From Prolixibacteraceae bacterium (GTDB lineage: Bacteria > Bacteroidota > Bacteroidia > Bacteroidales > Prolixibacteraceae), in contig DPRM01000138.1 of NCBI GenBank assembly GCA_003537645.1, positions 854 through 43,008 of the forward strand: a stretch of DNA of 42,155 nucleotides, given 5' to 3'. Position numbers and translations under genes: made by a program. The notes beneath the pieces were generated by a model. It worked only from the letters and a program-made list of their open reading frames with translations, searched no databases and was not told the DNA's origin. Shown here one piece after another: positions 9,701 to 16,606 of this stretch (positions within the stretch are counted from its first letter, which is position 1; the number at the start of each line of letters is the position of its first letter).

Positions 9701-10111
9701 AATGTATTTAAATACTATACCCACCAAAATACCGGATATTTTAATGCTCCGGCAGATATGCTGCAAAAAGCATGGCATGGCGAAGGTACTACGAATTCGA
9801 ATTTTCAGATTTCGGCAAGTACTGCAAACAACAACCTCAGGCCATCGTCGTGGTACATCGAAAACGGTTCTTTTATCAGGATTAAGAATGTGCAAATTGG
9901 CTATAATCTGAACAAGTGGGTATGCAAAAAAATCGGAATCGCCGAATGTCGGATTTATATCAGCGGCCAAAACCTTTATACTTTTACCCCCTACAGCGGA
10001 TTGGATCCTGAATTGGCCGATATGACCGGCAATCCGCTGAATTCGGGGATCGATTTTGCAAAATATCCGCAATCAAGAACAATATTAACCGGAGTAAACC
10101 TTAAATTCTGA
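6740..10111 (+). CDS. SusC/RagA-type TonB-dependent outer-membrane receptor with STN domain
   Basis: 1123 residues from the ATG that opens a signal peptide (1-21, cleavage after FSQ). The reading frame stays open upstream into the FecR gene, but that extension makes no sense as protein. Domains: STN (about 25-80), carboxypeptidase regulatory-like domain (about 114-185, KGIVTNPNNETIPGVVVIIK), SusC signature and plug (VDEVVIVGYGAQRKSDLTGAI at 189-210; VRIRGIGTVNNNNPLFVIDG), then a long beta-barrel ending in Phe. It imports an oligomeric nutrient across the outer membrane with TonB energy and the SusD partner. The STN domain indicates it also signals to the FecR/sigma pair. The substrate cannot be told from the sequence. 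Confidence 0.95.
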   Translation: MRFKFLLLIPLLLVCLNSFSQRKQISLNFRETSYERIIHEIEKQSRYRFFYEQSGLNLNAKISIQVESESISEILDKLFTNSPYSYQQIDRHIILTQNKSYSPEQTGVKHSKTIKGIVTNPNNETIPGVVVIIKNTTTGTITDRDGFYRVEVPVNTDSLQFSYVGMKKVDVGVGKSQHIDVILEPDVMNVDEVVIVGYGAQRKSDLTGAITTIEVDGVKRIPVSGIDQALQGKAAGVLITSNSGSPGGGTSVRIRGIGTVNNNNPLFVIDGIPTDDIRFLNIGDIENIEILKDASATAIYGNRGANGVILINTKKGIPGSPVVTADAYIGISDVWKNPKLGDSKQFAAINNLAVKNGKEIEGDGAYQYIEDFKDPDQFIGGTNWWEQITRKAIVQNHQVTVSGGGESNKYLLSISYLNQNGTIIGSEFDRLTFRINNEYKLSKRATIAFNTNISNANRKTIQEDDLDGGIIFTSMVLDPITSGEERSIYDPIRVKYGEFSRWYESVYSNKLNPVAQIGRSLNNWNQLRFFGNISFDFELLNNLTYHTTFGLDVRRTDFDNFMPTYWMDSDSKNDINRVEKNSGKNIDWVYENMLTYKNTFNKYHNLVALVGMTAEQGNLDVIEASKRNVPGNEEYLRYLSAATSDANVTGDISDYALISYLSRINYSYNSIYLLTASIRADGSSRFTGSGKWGYFPSVSGGWRISGEKFFSALNLSKSIDDLKIRIGWGQVGNQNIADNAFRTLIAGGNSRRYLFGNTISQGYAPINIGNPNLTWETTESTNLGIDFVLSKNKISGSLDVYDKKTKDMLLRLPVPLSTGLPGSPWTNAGDIQNKGIEFLLNYRNKVNALNYNINFNISTYRNRVLSLGGGEPIKGGEDRLGYTTKTMVGHQIGQFYGYIVEGVFQNQNEIDAANKLPTEGEFYQDKLTRPGDFKFRDLNGDGKITAEDRGFIGSPHPDFIYGITGTAEYRQFDFSLFLQGSQGGDIFNVFKYYTHQNTGYFNAPADMLQKAWHGEGTTNSNFQISASTANNNLRPSSWYIENGSFIRIKNVQIGYNLNKWVCKKIGIAECRIYISGQNLYTFTPYSGLDPELADMTGNPLNSGIDFAKYPQSRTILTGVNLKF

Positions 10112-10121
10112 AACTAAAGCA

Positions 10122-11729
10122 ATGAAGATCAAACGCATATATATTATAATATTGCTGATAATATCTTCAGCCTGCGATCCGGATTTCATTAACCGCGATC
10201 AGCTGGCAGTGCAAACTACCGACAGTTTCTATAAAACTGAAGAAGATGCACTGAAAGCTGTTACCGCAGTTTACAACTATTTTCAGTCGTACGATTTCGA
10301 AGTTCATAAATTCGAATTTGGAGACATTGCTTCGGATGACGCTGAAAAAGGTGGTGAATCGGATAACGACCGTCCGTTTGTAAAAGATCTTGAATATTTC
10401 AGGACTCAGTCAGACAATTTATCTTGTCGCGGAATGTGGAATATTTGTTTTACAGCTATTTATCATGCGAACAATACCATTTCGCACATCGAAAAAATTG
10501 AGATGGACGAGCAACTGAAGGCACGATTAATAGGCGAAGTTCGATTCATAAGGGCGCATTTTTATTTCTACCTGATCAATGTTTTTGGTGAAGTGCCGTT
10601 GGTTACCAAGACATTAACATCCCAGGAATATCACCTTCCGAAGGCTTCCAAAGCAACTATATGGAATCAGATTGAACAGGATCTGATTTTTGCAAAAAAT
10701 CACCTTCCGCTGAAATCAGAATATCTTAAAACCGATCTGGGTCGGATAACCAAAGGCGCTGCCCAAACAATGCTGGCAAACGCTTATCTGTTTCAGGAAA
10801 AGTGGGCGTTGGCTCAAACCGAATCCAAAGAAGTAATTCTCTCTGGCGAATACCAGCTCGAACCCGAGTTTCAGGATTTATTTCAGATTCGGAAAACAGA
10901 TTTTGGAATGGAATCAGTGCTCGAAGTGCCTCACGTTACCACCAACACCGGTTGGGGCGACGAAGGTGAAGGAACCGTAATTCCGATTTTTTGCCGGAGC
11001 CGGAATTCCGGAGGATGGGGATTTAACAGCCCGACTTTCGACCTTCTGGCCGAATTTGAACCCGGCGATCCGCGCCTTTCGCACACACTTTTATTCGATG
11101 GTGATGTATATGAAGGCGAGGTTCAGTACAATCAATACAGCCCGTCGCATCTCTGCTCAAGAAAAGTTTTTCTGACTCCTTCAGAACGCATCGGGTTCGA
11201 TTCGTCGGATGCTCCATTTAACCTGAAAATTTTACGTTACGCCGAAGTTCTTTTAATTCATGCTGAAGCGGCCTGCGAAAATGGGGATTTACAGGAAGCC
11301 CGCACATCGCTCAACCAGCTCCGCAAACGTGCCCGCCTGAGCAGTGCAACCGACAGAAAGGCTTCCTTCAAAAATTATAATATGTATCAGGTTTCGAAAA
11401 ACCAATATCAGGCTTACGATTTTATAAAATACAACTATACCAATGCTGCCAGCGATAAAGCCAATTTACTGCCCGATGTTACTACAAACAATCAGGCTGA
11501 ATTGCGTGTGGCTGTAAGACACGAGCGCAGAATTGAACTTGCCATGGAAAACAAGCGTTTTTACGACATCATCAGGTGGGGCGAATCCGAAGCGCATTTT
11601 CACAGGTTTGCAGCCAGATGGAATACCGGTAAAGGCGGGCAATTCAGAAAAAATATCAACGAAGTTTTTCCAATTCCGCAGGATGAACTGGATTTGAATC
11701 CAAGAATGACGCAGAATCCGGGATATTAG
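10122..11729 (+). CDS. SusD/RagB-type nutrient-binding outer-membrane lipoprotein
   Basis: 535 residues beginning 10 bp after the SusC stop, so translated from the same mRNA. The signal peptide ends in the lipobox ISSAC with Cys18 as the lipidated residue. Features typical of SusD are a TPR-like helical N-terminal half (EEDALKAVTAVYNYF; RLIGEVRFIRAHFYFYLINVFGEVPL) and the conserved C-terminal block RHERRIELAMENKRFYDIIRWG. It sits on the cell surface as the lid of the SusC barrel and captures ligand. No glycoside hydrolase or peptidase is adjacent, so the ligand class is open. Confidence 0.95.
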   Translation: MKIKRIYIIILLIISSACDPDFINRDQLAVQTTDSFYKTEEDALKAVTAVYNYFQSYDFEVHKFEFGDIASDDAEKGGESDNDRPFVKDLEYFRTQSDNLSCRGMWNICFTAIYHANNTISHIEKIEMDEQLKARLIGEVRFIRAHFYFYLINVFGEVPLVTKTLTSQEYHLPKASKATIWNQIEQDLIFAKNHLPLKSEYLKTDLGRITKGAAQTMLANAYLFQEKWALAQTESKEVILSGEYQLEPEFQDLFQIRKTDFGMESVLEVPHVTTNTGWGDEGEGTVIPIFCRSRNSGGWGFNSPTFDLLAEFEPGDPRLSHTLLFDGDVYEGEVQYNQYSPSHLCSRKVFLTPSERIGFDSSDAPFNLKILRYAEVLLIHAEAACENGDLQEARTSLNQLRKRARLSSATDRKASFKNYNMYQVSKNQYQAYDFIKYNYTNAASDKANLLPDVTTNNQAELRVAVRHERRIELAMENKRFYDIIRWGESEAHFHRFAARWNTGKGGQFRKNINEVFPIPQDELDLNPRMTQNPGY

Positions 11730-11757
11730 GGAGTTTTAAGTTTCAAGTTCCAGACAT

Positions 11758-11880
11758 GGTGGTAATAAAGCTGTCATTGATAGTCATTTAATTGTCATTG
11801 ATAGTAAAAATCGGTTTGGGATTTGACAACCAATGACGTGAAACAAATGACTATTAATGACCACCAATGACAGTTATTAA
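11758..11880. repeat. GTCATT-rich imperfect palindrome between convergent genes
   Basis: The left arm (11761-11804) holds CTGTCATTGATAGTCATT and TTGTCATTGATAG. The right arm (11825-11880) holds CCAATGAC, AAATGACTATTAATGAC and CACCAATGACAG, which are the complements. The whole stretch can fold into a long stem. It lies between the 3' ends of the susD-like gene and the minus-strand outer-membrane gene, and a related element occurs at 16429-16530. Confidence 0.6.
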
Positions 11881-11906
11881 ACACATTTTTAATCAACTTA
11901 AAACTA

Positions 11907-13238
11907 CTAAAACAGGTAATTCAGGCCCATGTAAAATCCTGATTTTCCGTCCTGTTTATTGGCAGCCATACCGTAATCCATCGCGATCACAAAATTTTCG
12001 TTCATTGCAATGATCAGGCCTGCACCATAGGAGTAATGCATTTTTTCAGCATCCTTTTTCAAATAATCACCCGGCAAACCGAATGTTGAGTTTGGATTGA
12101 CCGCTATTTTTTTGGTTACCCGGCCAAAGTCGGTAAATCCATTCAGGCCAATATAAAAATTGTTTTTTATGAAGTTAAAACGAACAACCTTCCAGCGGGC
12201 TTCCACATTTCCGTAGAAAACACCATCGCCGATAACACGGTTGCGAAGAATACCGCGAATGGTAGAACCTCCACCAAGACCTTCGGAAGTTGCGCCGGTC
12301 ATCATTGAAGTAATCACCTGCGATTGATAATAAAACGGAACGGTTCCGCCCAATGTAGTTTGGTAGGCTAAACGGTAAACGAGCGATAAATTGTTGGGAA
12401 CAATGGTGAAATATTGCCGGTGCGTCAGACTCAATTTTGAAAACGAACTTTCGGAACCCAAAATTTTCGGAGCAGCCTCAATCACTGCTTCGGTCCAAAC
12501 GCCTTTCATCGGGTTTGGCTGATTGTCGCGGGTGTCGAAAACAACTCCACCCTTAAAAGTTGGTACAAATCCCCCATCCACTTCATCTCCCGAAATGATT
12601 CCCCAATCCTGGTATTTCTCGTACAAGCCGGGCTCATCGGAGGTTGCGGGAAGCTTGTCTTCATCGTCTTTCCCTTTGTTCAGCTTGTCGATATTGACAG
12701 AACCAACCTTGAAATTCTGAAAATTCCAGCCGGCAATCCAACGAAATTTTTCGCCGGAAAGTTTTCCCTGAATGTCGCCTTTAAAGCGAAATAGTTTCCG
12801 GTCGTATTTGTAAAACATCCTCGATTTATAATCTGCTGATTCATCATCTGCCCAATCGGCTTTGTAAACTGCATCGTAACCATTAAATCCATAAAAATCG
12901 TAGGCCATGTCCGACAGGTAACTCAAATCGAAAGTAGTTTGCAAGCCTTTGATTAGCTGGTCTGAGTCGTAATAAATCCGGTTAATTCCGCTTCCCTTGG
13001 TGAAACGCGATACTTCGAAGTATAATTTATGATTGTATTTCGGATAGCGGCTGCCATCGCCATAATTGTAAATATCAACCAGGGCGCCATACTGAAACCC
13101 CAAATCGGTATCGAAAGTAACTGCAGGCAATGCTCCAAAATTCCAGTTTTTCTTGATCAGTTCATCTTTTTTTTCAGCCTGGGAAAAAACTCCCAACGAA
13201 AGACATACACACACGAGGGAAAGAAGAATCTTTTTCAT
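11907..13238 (-). CDS. Omp85/BamA-like outer-membrane beta-barrel protein (surface antigen family)
   Basis: 443 residues. A signal peptide (about 1-19, ending VFSQ) is followed directly by barrel-like sequence with no recognisable POTRA repeats. The C-terminal half resembles the bacterial surface antigen (PF01103) barrel: FKGGVVFDTRDNQPNPMKGVWTE, then GLGGGSTIRGILRNRVIGDGVFYGNVEARW, then a last strand GFYMGLNYLF ending in Phe. The (V/I)RG motif TIRGI corresponds to the conserved element of the Omp85 L6 loop. Without POTRA domains it may be an enzyme-associated or transport barrel rather than an assembly factor. Its upstream region is a near copy of that of the 14640 gene. Confidence 0.82.
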   Translation of the reverse strand: MKKILLSLVCVCLSLGVFSQAEKKDELIKKNWNFGALPAVTFDTDLGFQYGALVDIYNYGDGSRYPKYNHKLYFEVSRFTKGSGINRIYYDSDQLIKGLQTTFDLSYLSDMAYDFYGFNGYDAVYKADWADDESADYKSRMFYKYDRKLFRFKGDIQGKLSGEKFRWIAGWNFQNFKVGSVNIDKLNKGKDDEDKLPATSDEPGLYEKYQDWGIISGDEVDGGFVPTFKGGVVFDTRDNQPNPMKGVWTEAVIEAAPKILGSESSFSKLSLTHRQYFTIVPNNLSLVYRLAYQTTLGGTVPFYYQSQVITSMMTGATSEGLGGGSTIRGILRNRVIGDGVFYGNVEARWKVVRFNFIKNNFYIGLNGFTDFGRVTKKIAVNPNSTFGLPGDYLKKDAEKMHYSYGAGLIIAMNENFVIAMDYGMAANKQDGKSGFYMGLNYLF

Positions 13239-13365
13239 TCGAAAATGTTTTTATTGATTAATGATTTTTAAGCGTTCTCATGGAACTCACATACCAGAAA
13301 GCATTACTTCGAACTAAATTTTCATTTTTTTGCGCTGCTATCATTGAAATAATTTCTGCGGCATG
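13239..13365 (-). promoter_or_regulatory. Duplicated leader element, copy 1 (upstream of the Omp85-like gene)
   Basis: The core at 13268-13301 (minus strand, CTTTCTGGTATGTGAG, then TTCCATGAGAACGCTTAA) matches 33 of 34 bases of 14576-14609 and ends 29 bp before the start codon, against 30 bp in the other copy. Looser similarity extends upstream (AATTATTT, AAAATGAAAATT) and downstream to the ATG (AATCA, TAAT.AATA, TCGAATG). The core includes the dyad GTTC-TCATG-GAAC. It may be an operator, promoter or RNA leader. The rest of the gap up to 13597 shows no gene. Confidence 0.7.
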
Positions 13366-13597
13366 TTCGCTTCATAGGTTAAAGTTTTGATTAAAACGAA
13401 GGTATGAAAAAAAGATTAGTTTGTATTCATTAATAATATTTCAGGCTGATATTCGTTTGGCTAATAATCATATTTCTCAATGGAAATTTATAAATTTGGC
13501 CATCAGAAAAAGATGCAGATGCATCTAAAATATCAATAAACAGAAGTATTTCAAGGCAATCTTTCACATGCTATTACGTTATAGTAAAAAGACATTC

Positions 13598-14497
13598 ATG
13601 AATATCAAAGCAATTCTTACCATTACATTTATTTCGGTTGCAGTCTTTGTCAAGGCACAAGACCGAATTATCACTTCGCAAAACGATACGATTAACTGTA
13701 AAATCAGCAAAGTAAATTCGTCGAACATTTTTTTCACGATTAAAACCGGAAATGTTTTAACCAAAGGAAAAATTGAACGTGAAAAAGTATTGAACTATTA
13801 TTCGGATAATACCACTGTTGAAAATGATTCAGGTTTTTATCTTCCTGAGTCAAGTCGCTGGCGGCTGGGTTTAACCGGTGGGTTCAATTACCTTACCGCA
13901 AGTTCGTCGAAAGCAGAAACCGCAATGATTCAGCAAGGTATTAGCAAGGAAAATGCTGAATCGTATTATGACAATTTAAAACCTGGAATAGGCGCAGGTG
14001 CCGATTTGCATTACATGATTACGAAAATGTACGGGATTGGATTAGTCTATAAATTCTATCAGAACAACAGTAAAATTGAATCTTTCTTCAATCCGAATGA
14101 CGGGCTCAACCTCATGTTTGGCCAGATGAGCGAAAAAATATACGTAAACTATGCAGGTGTTTCATTCTATTCCGAACAATTCCTGAAAGCGAATCCAAGA
14201 TTGAAACTAAGTTCTTACTATTCAATGGGAATGGCATTTTACCGCGATGAAGCAGTGATTGTAAATTCACCATTTCTTCTGACAGGAAAAGCTTTCGCAA
14301 CCAATCTCGATCTTGGCCTGGAATATTTTGTTTTCCCACGAATTTCAGCAGGAATCAATGTATCCTACTTTTTATCTTCACTGAAAAAAATTACACTCAA
14401 CGACGGAAATTCAACGATAACCAAGAAATTGGAAAAAGAAGAATTTGAGAATATTTCGAGGCTCGACCTCTCCTTTGGTATTCGCTTTTACAGATAA
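13598..14497 (+). CDS. Hypothetical outer-membrane beta-barrel protein
   Basis: 299 residues from the ATG that opens a signal peptide (about 1-20, FVKAQ); an in-frame ATG 30 bp upstream would add 10 residues. After the signal comes a short beta domain (about 21-65: DRIITSQNDTINCKISKVNSSNIFFTI), a pattern frequent in Bacteroidota secreted barrels. From about 85 the sequence has alternating beta strands typical of a small porin-like barrel (RLGLTGGFNYLT; GIGLVYKFYQNN; LDLGLEYFVFPRISAGINVSYFL; LDLSFGIRFYR), ending in an aromatic strand. Function unknown. It lies between the two copies of the duplicated leader but has no such leader itself. Confidence 0.75.
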   Translation: MNIKAILTITFISVAVFVKAQDRIITSQNDTINCKISKVNSSNIFFTIKTGNVLTKGKIEREKVLNYYSDNTTVENDSGFYLPESSRWRLGLTGGFNYLTASSSKAETAMIQQGISKENAESYYDNLKPGIGAGADLHYMITKMYGIGLVYKFYQNNSKIESFFNPNDGLNLMFGQMSEKIYVNYAGVSFYSEQFLKANPRLKLSSYYSMGMAFYRDEAVIVNSPFLLTGKAFATNLDLGLEYFVFPRISAGINVSYFLSSLKKITLNDGNSTITKKLEKEEFENISRLDLSFGIRFYR

Positions 14498-14514
14498 AAC
14501 TATGAAACGAACAT

Positions 14515-14639
14515 ACCACTGATAATTATTTAATCGGAGGCGGCACAAAATGAAAATTAATGTTCAAAGCGACCGCTTTCTGGCATGTGAGTTCCATGAG
14601 AACGCTTAATAATCAACTAATTAATATCGCTATTATCGA
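14515..14639 (+). promoter_or_regulatory. Duplicated leader element, copy 2 (upstream of the lipoprotein gene)
   Basis: The core at 14576-14609 (CTTTCTGGCATGTGAG, then TTCCATGAGAACGCTTAA) is nearly identical to the core upstream of the Omp85-like gene on the other strand, and lies 30 bp before the ATG at 14640. Similarity continues to the start codon (ATTATCGAATG against ATTTTCGAATG), which argues for a duplicated 5' region and common control rather than transposon ends. Confidence 0.7.
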
Positions 14640-16340
14640 ATGAAACTTAAAGCCCACTTTTATATCGGCATAATCGCTGCACTTTTGCTGACTATTGCCG
14701 GATGCAGCGATGATTTTCTGACCGCCAGAAACAATTCGGTTCACCAACTCGATACGATTTATATTTCGCCGGTAAGTCAGAATTACGCTGGCCCCTTATC
14801 GCTGCCAATCGATGTATCCGAGCCATATACAATCATTATGCAGCCAAGTTGCATGACTTTTTCGTCGCAAAAAGGGAAGTTTGTCAACGGCACCACCCAA
14901 CTTGAGTTCTCTACAGATATGAGCAACTATTCAGGAATGACTGGCTACATTGGCCAGCACCTGGTTTTGTACGTCGAAAATGTTGGCACCCTGGTTTTTA
15001 TGGTAGCAATTGGCTCGCCGGGCAATCCGGATGGAACAAACCAGGATGCACCGTTCATCCAGGTTTCCGAGTCTGTTGTCGATCTGCAAAACAATGATTC
15101 AAAAGTACTGACAATCAGAAATACAGGAAACGCAAACCTGGCGTTCCAGTTTCAGGAAATTCCCGGTTGGCTCACATTTTCAACTAATCAGGGCGTGCTG
15201 TATCCGGGACAATCAACAGATATTACCCTTGTGGTTAACCGAAATAATCTGGAAGAAAATGAATACTCCGCTATTGTTCAGATTCAAAACAATACACCGC
15301 AGGGAAATTACGGATTACTGGTAAGAATGAAGGTTTCAAATCTAACCAATCCTGAAAATACAAAAGCCATCCAGGGCCAGGTTACCGATTCGGAATACAA
15401 TAAAATTACCAACCAGCTGCTGGTAACCACGCAAATCCCTAACCAGCTGATCATTTTCAGCACTTCTGATAACACCCAAACGATTATTCCCCTTGATAAA
15501 TCGCCCAATTGTATCAGTATTTCCGAAGACGGTAATACAGCAGTGATCGGATACAACCTTGCTGCGGTAAGCAAAGTCGATCTGCAAACCAAAACGCTGA
15601 CCAAAACCATCGAGACCGATTGTATCCCTTTCGACATTGTACTTGGCGACAACGACTGGTGTTACCTGATGCCGGAAACCGGTAATTTTGAATATCTCCG
15701 GAGTTTAAACCTTAAAACCTCACAACTGGTAAAGTCAACAAAATACGGGCACATTTATGCAAAAATGACCATCAGGAAAGTTCCCGGAAAGCCATATTTA
15801 CTGGGTTCGAATACGCAGGTTTCTTCAAATGGGCTGATCATGGCCGACATCAGCAAGGGAATTGCCAGAGATACGATGCCCTATTGGTTTATCGACACCA
15901 ACAATTTCTGGTTATCGCCAAAAGGTGACAAAATTTTTACCGGTGTAAAAAATATCCACCGGACTCCTGCATTTACAACTACTGAAACATATTTTTACAA
16001 TCTCGATATCATCGGAACTCTGAAGCCACAGAAAGAAAACATTGTTTGGGTTGACCATTGCGAAGCTATAAATAGCATTTTCATGGCTGAATCTTCCAGA
16101 TATTACGAGTCGGTTCCATATTCAGTTATTGAGCAAATTGATGCAGGAAACTATAACTTTAAAAAGCTGATTGAACCCGCAAAATATGTGACGACTATTA
16201 ACGGTAACAAAAGTGCATACAAAACCATCGTGAAATTTGTATTTGCCAATAGCAGCGGCACACAGATTTATGTCGTAAAAAATGTTCTGGAAGAGTATAA
16301 AACCCAGGCCTGGTCGATGGAAGTGATTCCTTTGAATTAG
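14640..16340 (+). CDS. Surface lipoprotein with ASH/BACON-like domain and beta-propeller-like region
   Basis: 566 residues. The lipobox TIAGC places a lipidated Cys22. Residues about 135-230 look like an immunoglobulin-like ASH/BACON domain (VDLQNNDSKVLTIRNTGNANLAF; IPGWLTFSTNQGVLYPGQSTDITLVVNR). Residues about 240-560 contain repeated strands with a YncE/beta-propeller flavour (NKITNQLLVTTQIPNQLIIFS; SPNCISISEDGNTAVIGYNLAAVSKVDLQTKTLTKTI; FWLSPKGDKIFTGV). No catalytic motif is seen. It is probably a binding or scaffolding protein on the cell surface. Domain names are by eye. Confidence 0.7.
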   Translation: MKLKAHFYIGIIAALLLTIAGCSDDFLTARNNSVHQLDTIYISPVSQNYAGPLSLPIDVSEPYTIIMQPSCMTFSSQKGKFVNGTTQLEFSTDMSNYSGMTGYIGQHLVLYVENVGTLVFMVAIGSPGNPDGTNQDAPFIQVSESVVDLQNNDSKVLTIRNTGNANLAFQFQEIPGWLTFSTNQGVLYPGQSTDITLVVNRNNLEENEYSAIVQIQNNTPQGNYGLLVRMKVSNLTNPENTKAIQGQVTDSEYNKITNQLLVTTQIPNQLIIFSTSDNTQTIIPLDKSPNCISISEDGNTAVIGYNLAAVSKVDLQTKTLTKTIETDCIPFDIVLGDNDWCYLMPETGNFEYLRSLNLKTSQLVKSTKYGHIYAKMTIRKVPGKPYLLGSNTQVSSNGLIMADISKGIARDTMPYWFIDTNNFWLSPKGDKIFTGVKNIHRTPAFTTTETYFYNLDIIGTLKPQKENIVWVDHCEAINSIFMAESSRYYESVPYSVIEQIDAGNYNFKKLIEPAKYVTTINGNKSAYKTIVKFVFANSSGTQIYVVKNVLEEYKTQAWSMEVIPLN

Positions 16341-16428
16341 AAACAGTTCTTCAATATTATTTAGTATTTTCGACGCCGGCAGTTTCAAAATTTGCCTGTA
16401 GAATACGATGATTGTTCGTTAACATACC

Positions 16429-16530
16429 TAACTGTCATTTTTCGTCAGTCAGTTGTGCCCATTTATAGTCATTCTGTTGTTATTCCCTGACAACTTAATG
16501 ACTACCAAATGACAATTGAATGACTTTTAT
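16429..16530. repeat. GTCATT-rich imperfect palindrome, second copy
   Basis: The left half has ACTGTCATTTTTCGTCAGT and TATAGTCATTCTGTTGT; the right half has GACAACTTAATGACTACC, AAATGACAATTGAATGAC. It is the same repeat type as at 11758-11880, here between two genes on the same strand, so it is not tied to convergent termination. Confidence 0.55.
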
Positions 16531-16606
16531 GAGCTTGGGTAATACTACGGATATCCATTAAAATATTCTTTGAAACCGCCACGCTGAACCTTCTAAACCA
16601 ACAAAA

